DNA of 64,000 bases from Bacillota bacterium (GTDB lineage Bacteria; Bacillota; Clostridia; Christensenellales; SZUA-584). Shown piece by piece: positions 9,956 to 18,243 of this stretch. Under the pieces are notes generated by a model. It was not told where the DNA came from. It made no database searches and saw nothing but the letters and a program-made list of their open reading frames with translations. Location of the stretch: NCBI GenBank assembly GCA_023436115.1, contig JAEZKQ010000010.1:62001-126000 (forward strand). The letters run 5' to 3'. Position 1 is the stretch's first letter. Every line of letters begins with the position of its first letter. Made by a program: the position numbers and the translations under genes.

Positions 9956-11239
9956 ATGCCGAACTACACAGACGACCAAAAGCAGCTTAAGTGCTCGTTT
10001 TGCGGAAAGGCCCAAGAGCAGGTCAGACGGCTTGTGGCCGGCCCGGGTGTATACATTTGCAACGAGTGCATTGAGCTGTGTAAAGAAATCATAGAAGAGG
10101 ATTATCAGGAAGCTTCGGCGTTTGAGATCGGGGATATACCCAAGCCTGCGGAAATCGTCGCCTCGCTTGATGAATATGTGATTGGTCAGGCGAACGCGAA
10201 GAGGAATCTTGCGGTGGCGGTTTACAACCACTACAAGCGAATCAATTCTGATACCAAAACAGACGATGTGGAGCTTCAAAAGAGCAACATCGTGATGCTG
10301 GGGCCTACGGGCAGCGGCAAGACGCTGCTGGCGCAAACGCTGGCGCGTATATTAAATGTGCCGTTTGCCATGGCCGACGCAACGTCTCTGACGGAAGCGG
10401 GCTATGTGGGCGAGGATGTCGAGAATATACTGCTTAAGCTGATTCAAGCGGCTGATTACGATATTGAGCGTGCCCAGCGCGGCATTATCTATATTGATGA
10501 GATCGACAAGATCGCCCGTAAGAGCGATAACCCGTCGATCACGCGCGATGTGTCCGGCGAAGGTGTGCAGCAGGCGTTGCTGAAGATCATCGAAGGTACG
10601 GTCGCGAGTGTTCCGCCGCAGGGCGGCCGCAAGCATCCGCATCAGGAGTTCTTGCAGATCGATACGACGAATATTCTTTTCATTTGCGGCGGCGCGTTTG
10701 GCGGGCTGGAGAACATCATCGAGCGGCGTATCGGACGCAAGACGATGGGTTTTGGCGCAAACGTTGTATCCAACGAGAAAAAGGATCTGTCGGAGCTCTA
10801 TAAGAACATACTGCCCGAGGATCTGTTAAAGTTTGGATTAATCCCCGAGTTTGTGGGCCGCGTTCCGATCATCGTGACGCTGCACCAGCTTGAGGAAAAC
10901 GCGCTGGTCAGCATACTCACCGAGCCTAAAAATGCGCTCGTCAAGCAGTTCTCTAAGCTGATGGAGATGGACGGCGTGCAGCTTGAATTTGAAGATGACG
11001 CTTTAACCGAGATCGCAAAGCTTGCCATTGAGCGCAAGACAGGCGCACGCGGTCTTCGTGCGATACTGGAAGGCATTATGCTGGATGTGATGTACGAGGT
11101 GCCCTCGCGCAGCGATGTGAAGAAATGCGTGATCACAAAAGACACTGTGCGCAACGCTAAGGTGCCCATGCTGATACTCGGCGACAAAGAGGGTAAACAA
11201 AAAGCGCTGCCCAAGGCAAAGAAAGAGAATTTAGCCTAA
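9956..11239 (+). CDS. clpX: ClpX, ATP-dependent unfoldase subunit of Clp protease
   Basis: The 427-residue AAA+ protein has the N-terminal C4 zinc-binding domain (CSFCGKAQEQ...CNECIELC, residues 13-41), Walker A GPTGSGKT near residue 117, Walker B IIYIDEIDKIA near residue 178, and the IGF-type ClpP-docking region (RRIGRKTMGFGA) near 262. It recognises and unfolds substrates for ClpP. It is last gene of tig-clpP-clpX and is followed by a strong terminator. Confidence 0.98.
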   Translation: MPNYTDDQKQLKCSFCGKAQEQVRRLVAGPGVYICNECIELCKEIIEEDYQEASAFEIGDIPKPAEIVASLDEYVIGQANAKRNLAVAVYNHYKRINSDTKTDDVELQKSNIVMLGPTGSGKTLLAQTLARILNVPFAMADATSLTEAGYVGEDVENILLKLIQAADYDIERAQRGIIYIDEIDKIARKSDNPSITRDVSGEGVQQALLKIIEGTVASVPPQGGRKHPHQEFLQIDTTNILFICGGAFGGLENIIERRIGRKTMGFGANVVSNEKKDLSELYKNILPEDLLKFGLIPEFVGRVPIIVTLHQLEENALVSILTEPKNALVKQFSKLMEMDGVQLEFEDDALTEIAKLAIERKTGARGLRAILEGIMLDVMYEVPSRSDVKKCVITKDTVRNAKVPMLILGDKEGKQKALPKAKKENLA

Positions 11240-11261
11240 GTAAGCGATATGAATGAACCTT

Positions 11262-11291
11262 AAAGGCACATCAGCCGGTGTGCCTTTTTTG
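11262..11291 (+). terminator. Terminator after clpX
   Basis: Stem AAAGGCACA / TGTGCCTTT around an 8-base loop, then a T-run. Confidence 0.85.
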
Positions 11292-11356
11292 TATTATAGA
11301 GTTTTTGAAAAAGCGAAGCTTTTTGGTTTATAAGTTCAAGACTAATTAGCCTGCGC

Positions 11357-11385
11357 TTGACAATAAAACATTTGTCTTATATAGT
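11357..11385 (+). promoter_or_regulatory. Promoter with overlapping inverted repeat before the BlaI-like gene
   Basis: TTGACA (11357-11362), 17-base spacer, TATAGT (11380-11385). The inverted repeat GACAA-N8-TTGTC (11359-11376) covers the -35 box and most of the spacer. It is well placed as an operator for the repressor encoded just downstream, though that link is inferred. Confidence 0.65.
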
Positions 11386-11442
11386 AAAGAATGATACAGC
11401 ATATTGACTGCAAAAGGGAGATTTTGGTGGAGGGTTTGTATA

Positions 11443-11850
11443 ATGAAAAAAAGGCTGGCGGACTCTGAATGGGTCATATTAAAGGCGCTCTGGGGAAGGC
11501 CCCCGCAAACGATGAAGCAGATCGTGCAGACGGTACAGCAGCAAAACAGAGAAATAGAATGGAGCTATAAAACATATCATACGTATTTGCGCAATATGGC
11601 TCAAAAGGGCTTATTGCTTGCCGAAGAGCGTAACTTAAAGGATAAGCTCTATTCGCCGCTTTTATCGGAAGAGGCGGCGGTTTCAGCAGAGGGCGGCGAA
11701 CTGTTTTCACGGCGCGGTTACTTTGGTTCGGTGGGGCGTCTGATGCTTAGCATGGCTGAAAACGGGCAACTCACGGAGCAGGATAGGCAGGAGCTTATGG
11801 AACTGGCCAAGAAGCTGGAAAAGGAAGCGGAACAGAAAGAAAAAGAATGA
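11443..11850 (+). CDS. BlaI/MecI/CopY-family winged-helix repressor
   Basis: The 135-residue protein starts MKKRLADSEWVILKALW and contains IEWSYKTYHTYLRNMAQKGLL, the winged-helix region of BlaI/MecI/CopY repressors. The acidic C-terminus would be the dimerisation part. The ATG at 11443 follows GGAGGG by 8 bases and a good promoter by about 60. No BlaR/MecR-type sensor protease, beta-lactamase or copper ATPase lies next to it, so the inducing signal is unknown. A VanW-family cell-wall gene is the next gene downstream, 330 bases away. Confidence 0.85.
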   Translation: MKKRLADSEWVILKALWGRPPQTMKQIVQTVQQQNREIEWSYKTYHTYLRNMAQKGLLLAEERNLKDKLYSPLLSEEAAVSAEGGELFSRRGYFGSVGRLMLSMAENGQLTEQDRQELMELAKKLEKEAEQKEKE

Positions 11851-12182
11851 CAGAACTTATAAGCTTTGGTAAGGCGTCGATGGTCAAAATGAAGCTTTAA
11901 GTAAGGCTAGGAATTTAATAGAGCACATAATAGTGGGGGAATATAGGAATGTTATAGCGGCATGCTAAAACAAACCATATTCTCCTAAACATTTATATTC
12001 ATGTTGGTTGAAGTCGGTACATATACGTTCAGTGATAATGCGCAAAATACAAGCATTATAGCTCTAGGGAGGATATACTGCTGTATGCATACAAATATCA
12101 GCGGAAAGTCTGTATAACATATCGCATAGTGTTTAAAATAACTATGGGAATTTATGTATACAACGGGAGAGAGACCGATTCT
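11851..12182 (+). other. Gene-free stretch between the BlaI-like and VanW genes
   Basis: About 330 bases, more AT-rich than its neighbours. I see no hairpin terminator, RNA gene or clear sigma-A promoter. A GGGAGGATATACTGCTGTATG stretch near 12068 resembles a ribosome binding site with a start, but no frame follows it. Confidence 0.4.
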
Positions 12183-13886
12183 ATGTTAGGTGATATGAAT
12201 GAACAGGCAGAAAAAAATGTGGGCAAAATGAAGGGAAGGCGGATATTCCTGCTCGTATCTTCAGCGGTGTTTATAGCCGCGTTAGTTGTTTGCGCCTTCT
12301 TGCTGCTGGGAGCAGGAAACCTGTATATCGAGCGTGTCCTGGATTATAATGCGGTAATAAAGGGCGTCTATGTCAATGGTATTGATATATCCCGCATGAC
12401 CGAACAGGAGGCCAAAAAAGCCACGAAGGATATTCATAAAGAGCTTTTAAGTGGGGTTAAGTTTACGCTTAATGTAAATAACGAACTCTTCACATATTCC
12501 GCTGTGGATTTTAATGTCAGCACAGATTACGAGGATATTTTCGCAAATGCGCTCTCTTTCGGACGAAGTGGTTCATTTGTTGAGCGCAAAATGGCGTATG
12601 ATACGGCAAGAAGCGATGGCAAGGATTTTACAGTCAGCCTGCGCCTTGAAGAGGGCAAGCTGCGTGCGGCTTTGGCGGATATTAAAAAGGAGCTCGACCG
12701 CGCGCCTTTGAATGCAGCAGCGATATTTATGCCGAACGGTTATACGCTGGCCGCAGACGGTACGCCATTGGCTTTTGAGCCCGATCCTAAAGCAATGGCC
12801 GACGCGCATTCGCGCTATAAGGAGATCAAGCGCCCGGCTGGCCTTGTTCGTATCACGGCAGACCAGATGCCCAACAAGTTAAGGTTTCAGTATTGGGAAA
12901 CAGATCATTATGAGGAGAAGGACAATATCCCGGCTGATGCCAATATTTCACGCTTCATCTATACGCCTGAAGTGACAGGCATCGATGTGGATACGGAAGC
13001 GATCTGCGATCATGTGATGAACGCTGTGAGCAGCGATGATTTTTCCACAATCACGGTGCCGGTTAAGGTGACGGAGGCAGAGCTTAAAATTGAGGATATT
13101 AAAGAGGATACACAGCTCATTGCGTCGTGGACATCCTGCTATAAAAGCCATAAAGGTGCCAACAGAAACTGGAACGTATCGCGTATGTCCAGCTTTATAA
13201 ATGGTGTGGTTATCGACCCCGGTGAAGAATGGTCGATTAATACCGAAGCCGGGCCGCGAAATGCCGCAGGTGCAAAAAAATACGGCTGGAAAAAGGCCGC
13301 AGGTATTGAGAACGGCGGCTACACGCAGCAATATGGCGGCGGCGTTTGCCAATTGGGCAGCACGACTTATAATGCGGCAATAAGAGCGGGGCTTTATATT
13401 GTCACGTCAACGCACCATACGATACCGTCCGATTATGTACCGCTGGGCTTAGACGCAACATTGAGCACCCCCAAACCTGATCTGATTCTCAGGAACGACA
13501 ACACCATGCCAGTTTACCTGGTATCGTATGTGGACCCCAAAAAAATGACGGTGACGGTGGAGGTTTATGGGCAGCTGCCTGTGGATCCCCAGTATGGCGA
13601 GGGCATCATCTATAACTTTACCTCGGATAATAAAGGGAAACGTTACGGTTCTCCGAGTACGAAGGTAATTTCCAATAAGTCAGTCGCGCCTGATGGAACG
13701 GTGATTGACGCGAGCAATCCAAACTATGTCTACGCGAAGCCAAGGGCAGGAACACAGATTCAAACATATAAGCATATTCTGTCGGCGGACGGAACACCGC
13801 TTTGCGACCCTATACCGTTCGAGTTTCATAAATATCCGGTCATCAATGGTATCACCTACGTGTATACACCGCCGAAGATAAAATAG
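12183..13886 (+). CDS. VanW-family membrane-anchored cell-wall protein with PG_binding_4-like region
   Basis: The protein of about 567 residues has one N-terminal membrane helix (RIFLLVSSAVFIAALVV) with the rest outside the cell. Next comes a repeat-like part (GVYVNGIDISRMTEQEA) typical of the PG_binding_4 domain. The C-terminal VanW domain includes the hallmark YGGGVCQLGSTTYNAA near residue 400. The family is common in Clostridia and thought to act at the cell wall; its biochemical role is not settled. The ATG at 12183 has GGGAGAG about 10 bases upstream; the frame is open from 12129, and an ATG at 12195 is also possible. Confidence 0.85.
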   Translation: MLGDMNEQAEKNVGKMKGRRIFLLVSSAVFIAALVVCAFLLLGAGNLYIERVLDYNAVIKGVYVNGIDISRMTEQEAKKATKDIHKELLSGVKFTLNVNNELFTYSAVDFNVSTDYEDIFANALSFGRSGSFVERKMAYDTARSDGKDFTVSLRLEEGKLRAALADIKKELDRAPLNAAAIFMPNGYTLAADGTPLAFEPDPKAMADAHSRYKEIKRPAGLVRITADQMPNKLRFQYWETDHYEEKDNIPADANISRFIYTPEVTGIDVDTEAICDHVMNAVSSDDFSTITVPVKVTEAELKIEDIKEDTQLIASWTSCYKSHKGANRNWNVSRMSSFINGVVIDPGEEWSINTEAGPRNAAGAKKYGWKKAAGIENGGYTQQYGGGVCQLGSTTYNAAIRAGLYIVTSTHHTIPSDYVPLGLDATLSTPKPDLILRNDNTMPVYLVSYVDPKKMTVTVEVYGQLPVDPQYGEGIIYNFTSDNKGKRYGSPSTKVISNKSVAPDGTVIDASNPNYVYAKPRAGTQIQTYKHILSADGTPLCDPIPFEFHKYPVINGITYVYTPPKIK

Positions 13887-14075
13887 TCCGCGCAGACACT
13901 AACGGGAAACACCGGCCCAGCCCATGGAAACGCCGATGCCGACTGATCCGGCGGCCTCCGCGTGCCGCTTGATACCAAAGACAACAGGGGGTCGGGCTCT
14001 GCCGCAATACTCAAAATGAATGTAAGACAAGCCCTAGAGCCGATGAATGCGCTCTTTTTGTTGCGCCGATATGGC

Positions 14076-14525
14076 TTAGACAGCGGTGATAATCACTTTA
14101 CAGCAGTCAGCGTCCATCAATGTGCATTCCGCTTTAAAATGCTCGCTGCTAATTTTCCCGTTTGTGATAGCAGCCACCATCGCCGCCATGGGGTCTAGAC
14201 ACCAGCCATGGCAGGGGATCGCACCGCCCATCTTTTTAGACAAAGCGCATAACTTGCAGGCTGTGGCTGTGGCGATATAGCCGTCTGCCGTTTCCTCCAC
14301 CGACCAATTGGCACACCCGAAAACGCTGGCCAAGTTATTAAAAACATCTTGAACGCTTTCAACACCAAGCTGCTGGTTCATATAGGGGGCAGTTTGTGCC
14401 TGTCGCTCTTTCTTTTGGGCCACAATAGAGTCTAATACATGGAGCTTTTCATAGGCATTGACCATTTCTGCGAGTGCCACGGCATAAGTGTTTTGCATAA
14501 GAGCAAGTTTTTTAGCAGCATCCAT
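14076..14525 (-). CDS. Small Cys-rich protein resembling the L-2-amino-thiazoline-4-carboxylate hydrolase family
   Basis: The 149-residue protein has a helical N-terminus and a cysteine-rich C-terminal half: ACKLCALSKKMGG near residue 93, PCHGWCLDPMAAM near 104, and DADCCKVII at the end. This layout resembles the ATC hydrolase family (PF14196), a guess from pattern memory. Family enzymes act on thiazoline rings, but the substrate here is unknown. The gene is 63 bases downstream of the tetR-type gene on the same strand, and a copy of the putative TetR operator lies between them. It is therefore probably the regulator's target. Confidence 0.55.
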   Translation of the reverse strand: MDAAKKLALMQNTYAVALAEMVNAYEKLHVLDSIVAQKKERQAQTAPYMNQQLGVESVQDVFNNLASVFGCANWSVEETADGYIATATACKLCALSKKMGGAIPCHGWCLDPMAAMVAAITNGKISSEHFKAECTLMDADCCKVIITAV

Positions 14526-14555
14526 ATTTTTCGCTGTCCTTTCTCTGTATATTAA

Positions 14556-14571
14556 CCTAACGTTCGTTAAG
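14556..14571 (-). promoter_or_regulatory. Candidate TetR operator copy 2
   Basis: TAACG-TT-CGTTA (14558-14569) inside CCTAACGTTCGTTAAG. It is the same inverted repeat as found before the tetR gene, placed 33 bases upstream of the start of the 14076-14525 gene. Confidence 0.65.
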
Positions 14572-14588
14572 TCTGAGACAAAATTTTT

Positions 14589-15146
14589 TTATGTGCCGCC
14601 GAGAACAATGGCTAATTCCTCACGAATGTCCTGTTCGGTTAAGCAGCGGTTTTTCACAACAATGCTCTCAATCAAGTTCTCAAGAAGATGTATCAAAGTT
14701 CGTACCACAACGGGGGCGTTATTTGTGCCTTTCAAATGCGGCATCACCAGTTCATAGTGTCTGGGGTATATGGATTTTTCCCATTTGTCCATTAAATCCA
14801 TGAGCTCATCGTCGCCATCGAATGACAGATAAACCTTTACACCCAAGCGGTAAACCTTTTTGTCATACTCATCTAATTCGCTGACCTTACAAACAAATGC
14901 CGTATAAAAATCGAGAATATTCTTGGTATCAAGACGCGATGCTTGTTTATTGAGCAGGTCGAAATAGTCCTTTTTGATGATCTCGTGAAACAGTTCCTTT
15001 TTGCTCTGGTAATAGTAGTAGACCATGGGCAAGGAACACCCGACATCATTCGCTATGTTGCGAATCGTCGCGCCGTGGTAGCCGTGTTTATTGAAATGAT
15101 CCACGGCAGTTTTTTTAATTTTAATTTTCAGATCGACATCTGTCAT
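14589..15146 (-). CDS. TetR/AcrR-family transcriptional regulator
   Basis: The 185-residue protein has a canonical N-terminal TetR helix-turn-helix (residues 9-55, including FNKHGYHGATIRNIANDVG and SLPMVYYYYQSKKELF). The C-terminal ligand-binding domain is helical and variable. It probably represses itself and the following small Cys-rich gene through matching inverted repeats at 15164-15178 and 14556-14571. The ligand cannot be told from the sequence. Confidence 0.92.
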   Translation of the reverse strand: MTDVDLKIKIKKTAVDHFNKHGYHGATIRNIANDVGCSLPMVYYYYQSKKELFHEIIKKDYFDLLNKQASRLDTKNILDFYTAFVCKVSELDEYDKKVYRLGVKVYLSFDGDDELMDLMDKWEKSIYPRHYELVMPHLKGTNNAPVVVRTLIHLLENLIESIVVKNRCLTEQDIREELAIVLGGT

Positions 15147-15163
15147 TGCATTATAATCTTTCT

Positions 15164-15207
15164 TTAACGTTCGTTAGGATTATATAATGGCGGAGTGAAA
15201 TTTGCAA
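15164..15207 (-). promoter_or_regulatory. tetR promoter with operator
   Basis: On the minus strand TTGCAA (15202-15207), 17-base spacer, TATAAT (15179-15184). The inverted repeat TAACG-NN-CGTTA (15165-15176) follows at the transcription start. Repressor bound there would block transcription of its own gene. Confidence 0.7.
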
Positions 15208-15270
15208 GCATCTCTGCTGTATTTTTTTCTATATTCGGGTATTGTTTGTTATTTAGCTATGCAAACGGGG

Positions 15271-15299
15271 TTGTGAAAAAAGCGGACAAAGTATATAAT
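15271..15299 (+). promoter_or_regulatory. Sigma-A promoter of the pyridoxamine kinase gene
   Basis: TTGTGA (15271-15276), 17-base spacer, TATAAT (15294-15299). It lies inside the open frame upstream of the chosen start and so supports the start at 15333. Confidence 0.75.
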
Positions 15300-15332
15300 G
15301 ACATATCAATTTCAAGGAGTCATAGAGAAGAT

Positions 15333-16178
15333 ATGCTAAAGAGAATCGCCGCTATCCACGACATATCCGGTTTCGGGAAATGCTCACTGACCGTTGCGCT
15401 GCCTATTATTTCGGCAGCGGGCATAGAGACCAGCGTCATACCTACGGCTGTGCTGTCAACGCATACGGGCGGCTTCACAGGCTTTACTTACCGCGACTTA
15501 ACCGATGATATACTTGCAGTTGCCGATCACTGGGCGGGGCTCAATTTAAGGTTCGATGCGATCTATACCGGCTTTTTGGGTTCGTTTGAGCAGATTCATA
15601 TCGTAGAGAAGGTTTTTGACCGCTTAAGAGACAAAGATACGCTCATCATGGTGGATCCCGTGATGGCGGACAACGGGGTCCTTTATAAAGTCTTTCCGGA
15701 GAATTTCCCAGACGGTATGAGGGCGCTGTGCACCAAAGCGGATATCATAGTACCCAATATGACGGAAGCAACCATGCTGCTGGGAGAACCGTACCGCGAA
15801 GGGCCATACACGCCGAATTATATAGAAGATATATTAACAAAGCTTGCTGCGCTGGGCCCCAAACGTGTGGTATTAACGGGTGTTTATTTCGACGATGAGC
15901 AGCTGGGCGCGGCATCTTATGATCATAGGTCAGGCACGGCCCAATATGCGCTGGCTCCGCGAATTGAAGGGTATTACCACGGTACGGGAGATGTTTTTGC
16001 GAGCGTGCTGCTGTGCGCTGTGATGCATGGTTTTTCTTTGGCCGATTCTGCCCAAATCGCTGTGGATTTTACGACGCAAAGCATACAGCTCACGTACGAG
16101 GCGGGTACGGATGTGCGCTACGGCGTGAATTTCGAGCAATCGATGCCCTTGCTGCTTAAACTGCTCCGAATTATTTAG
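15333..16178 (+). CDS. Pyridoxamine/pyridoxal kinase, PfkB-like fold (PdxY/PdxK type)
   Basis: The 281-residue protein phosphorylates B6 vitamers to give pyridoxal/pyridoxamine phosphate. The start MLKRIAAIHDISGFGKCSLTVA matches this family. VDPVMADNGVLYKVF lies near residue 110, and the ATP-site motif GYYHGTGDVFASVLL near residue 213 contains the catalytic aspartate. The frame is open from 15195, but the promoter at 15271-15299 puts the start at ATG 15333. AAGGAG lies 13 bases before it, a long spacing. The 3' end overlaps the convergent rfbG gene by 8 bases. Confidence 0.9.
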   Translation: MLKRIAAIHDISGFGKCSLTVALPIISAAGIETSVIPTAVLSTHTGGFTGFTYRDLTDDILAVADHWAGLNLRFDAIYTGFLGSFEQIHIVEKVFDRLRDKDTLIMVDPVMADNGVLYKVFPENFPDGMRALCTKADIIVPNMTEATMLLGEPYREGPYTPNYIEDILTKLAALGPKRVVLTGVYFDDEQLGAASYDHRSGTAQYALAPRIEGYYHGTGDVFASVLLCAVMHGFSLADSAQIAVDFTTQSIQLTYEAGTDVRYGVNFEQSMPLLLKLLRII

Positions 16179-17259
16179 CGCATTTTTCGTCGCATTTTTC
16201 GCAGTATTCTTTTATCTGGTGCTCGCACAGCGCGACAATGTCCGTGTTCGCGCTGTTTTTATACCACGCGATTGTTTTGCGGACGGTGGTGTCGATATCC
16301 CAAACGGGTATCCAACCCAAATAGTAACGCGCTTTGCAATTGTCCAGATTGAGAAGTTCGGATTCCGGTAATCCATTCGCCTTTTTGCAGGTGTATGAGC
16401 CGCCGCCCCATGCTTCAATCACTTTCTGCACAAGCTTTTCTACCGAGGCTACATTGTCAAAATCAGGGCCGAAGTTCCATGCGCCTGTGCATACTTCATC
16501 ATGACTAAGAGCGCCTGAAAGCAGCAGCAGGTAGCCCGAAAGCGGCTCTAAGACATGCTGCCATGGACGAATGGCAATCGGATTCCGCAGCACGATTTTT
16601 TCACCGTTTCGCAGGGCGCGAATACAATCCGGCAGTATGCGGTAATCACCCCAATCGCCCCCGCCCAGTACGTTGCCGGCGCGGGCTGTGATGAGTCTTT
16701 TCCCGCCAGGGCCGAAGTCGGCGGGGTAGGAGTGGCGGTATGAATGAATGAGCAGCTCGGCGCAGCCTTTGCTGGAAGAGTAGATATCCGCACCGCCGAG
16801 TCTGTCTGTTTCGCGATAGCCCCATATCCACTCTTTGTTGTCATAGCATTTATCGCTTGTGATGAAAATACCGGCTTGACAGCTTTCTGATTCCCGCAGC
16901 TGTTCCAATACATTCAATGTGCCCATCACGTTCACGTCATAGGTATAACGCGGGTCAGCAAAAGCGTTGCGCACGATCGGCTGAGCGGCCAGGTGGATGA
17001 CGGCATCAGGACGGAAGCAGTGGAAGGCTTTGCGCAGGCATAACGGATCGCGTATGTCTGCCACGATATGTGTCATCCGCTCTTTTAACCCGCAAAGTGA
17101 GAAGTTGCCTTCGGGATGATTGTTTTCAAGGCTGTACCCTATGACGTTTGCGCCTAAAGCACAGAGCCAAAGACACAGCCACGAGCCTTTAAAGCCCGTA
17201 TGCCCGGTCACAAGTATATTCTTCCCATGCAATATCGAAAATCGTTCGCTTATGCTCAT
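16171..17259 (-). CDS. rfbG: CDP-glucose 4,6-dehydratase
   Basis: This short-chain dehydrogenase-type enzyme converts CDP-glucose to CDP-4-keto-6-deoxyglucose. The NAD-binding motif GHTGFKGSWLCLWL lies at residues 18-31 and the catalytic YSSSK near residue 156. VIHLAAQPIVRNAFADP is typical of this dehydratase rather than of the dTDP enzyme. The 362-residue protein ends in an unusual cysteine-rich tail (EYCEKCDEKCAK). It is the last gene of a four-gene minus-strand cluster that begins with the matching cytidylyltransferase, giving a pathway from glucose-1-phosphate to a CDP-deoxysugar. Confidence 0.9.
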   Translation of the reverse strand: MSISERFSILHGKNILVTGHTGFKGSWLCLWLCALGANVIGYSLENNHPEGNFSLCGLKERMTHIVADIRDPLCLRKAFHCFRPDAVIHLAAQPIVRNAFADPRYTYDVNVMGTLNVLEQLRESESCQAGIFITSDKCYDNKEWIWGYRETDRLGGADIYSSSKGCAELLIHSYRHSYPADFGPGGKRLITARAGNVLGGGDWGDYRILPDCIRALRNGEKIVLRNPIAIRPWQHVLEPLSGYLLLLSGALSHDEVCTGAWNFGPDFDNVASVEKLVQKVIEAWGGGSYTCKKANGLPESELLNLDNCKARYYLGWIPVWDIDTTVRKTIAWYKNSANTDIVALCEHQIKEYCEKCDEKCAK

Positions 17260-17277
17260 AGTATGTCTTCTTCCTGT

Positions 17278-18243
17278 TCAGTTATTTTCGTAATAATGCC
17301 TGTGTTCCCGGAACCATTGAATAGTCTTGTTGAGGCCGTCTTCAAGGCTGTAAGTATTTTGCCAGCCTAACCGCTGCCGTATGAGCGATACATCCGGTAC
17401 GGGTGACCACACTTCGTTTGAGCGGAATGGCAATACGCCGTAGCGAACGCGCCCGCTCGGCTTTATCTGAGCCCGAATATGCTCGATATAGTACCGAAGA
17501 GGTAACGCAACGCCGGTGCCCACATTCAATATGTCGTTGGTCAGTGCTGTGTTTGTGAAGCTTAATATGAGCGCATCCACCACATCTTCGACATAGCAGT
17601 AATCACGTTTCTGAGTGCACGCAGTCAGATCAAGATCATCCCCGCTCAGCATTGTGAGTATCGCATGACAAAAAAGCTTATGCTTGGGCTCAGCTTCACC
17701 ATATACGCCAAAAGGACGCAGCGTGACTATGCTTATGCCCATTTCGGCCGCGTATTGGTGCGCGATTAGCGCCGCAGCGGCTTTGGTACTGGCATATACG
17801 TTTCCGGGGAACAGCGCGGCACCCTCGCGGATCAGGCCTTCATGATTACCATACTCAGCGCCGCTGCCCATGGTGACGATACGATGGCAGCCGGATGCGT
17901 TCATACCATTCAGTACATTTACCGTGCCTAAAACATTTACGCGAATAGCCGTGTTGACGTCCTGGGCTGCGGAGTCAACCCCGTAGGCAGCCAGATGGAA
18001 TACGCCATCGGGCCGCATATCGGTAAAAAGCCGGGATATAGCTGAGCTGTCTGCGATATCCGCCGTTACGGCATAATATTGGCCTGCGTTTACGGTAAGC
18101 CGCCACAACGGCTCACCGCTTTTTAACAGCACAGTCACGTTAGCGCCCGTGCGTATCAGTCGATTCACGAGATGAGAGCCGATAAAGCCGGCACCGCCTG
18201 TCACCAGCAGACGCTTACCAGACAAATGATCCAGAGTTCCCAT
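17278..18243 (-). CDS. NAD-dependent epimerase/dehydratase
   Basis: The 321-residue extended short-chain dehydrogenase has the nucleotide-binding GGAGFIGSHLVNRL at residues 17-30 and the catalytic pair YASTK near residue 151. It should act on the 4-keto sugar made by the neighbouring CDP-glucose dehydratase, as a reductase or epimerase giving a CDP-6-deoxyhexose; the exact product is inferred from context. Its start codon lies inside the end of the glycosyltransferase gene (29-base overlap), so translation is probably coupled. rfbG follows 18 bases downstream. Confidence 0.85.
   Translation of the reverse strand: MGTLDHLSGKRLLVTGGAGFIGSHLVNRLIRTGANVTVLLKSGEPLWRLTVNAGQYYAVTADIADSSAISRLFTDMRPDGVFHLAAYGVDSAAQDVNTAIRVNVLGTVNVLNGMNASGCHRIVTMGSGAEYGNHEGLIREGAALFPGNVYASTKAAAALIAHQYAAEMGISIVTLRPFGVYGEAEPKHKLFCHAILTMLSGDDLDLTACTQKRDYCYVEDVVDALILSFTNTALTNDILNVGTGVALPLRYYIEHIRAQIKPSGRVRYGVLPFRSNEVWSPVPDVSLIRQRLGWQNTYSLEDGLNKTIQWFREHRHYYENN

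Noticed and set aside
14076..15146. Reading tetR and the Cys-rich gene as a single operon only
   Set aside because: An operator copy in the gap suggests the second gene also has its own regulated promoter, though a clear -35/-10 pair could not be settled.
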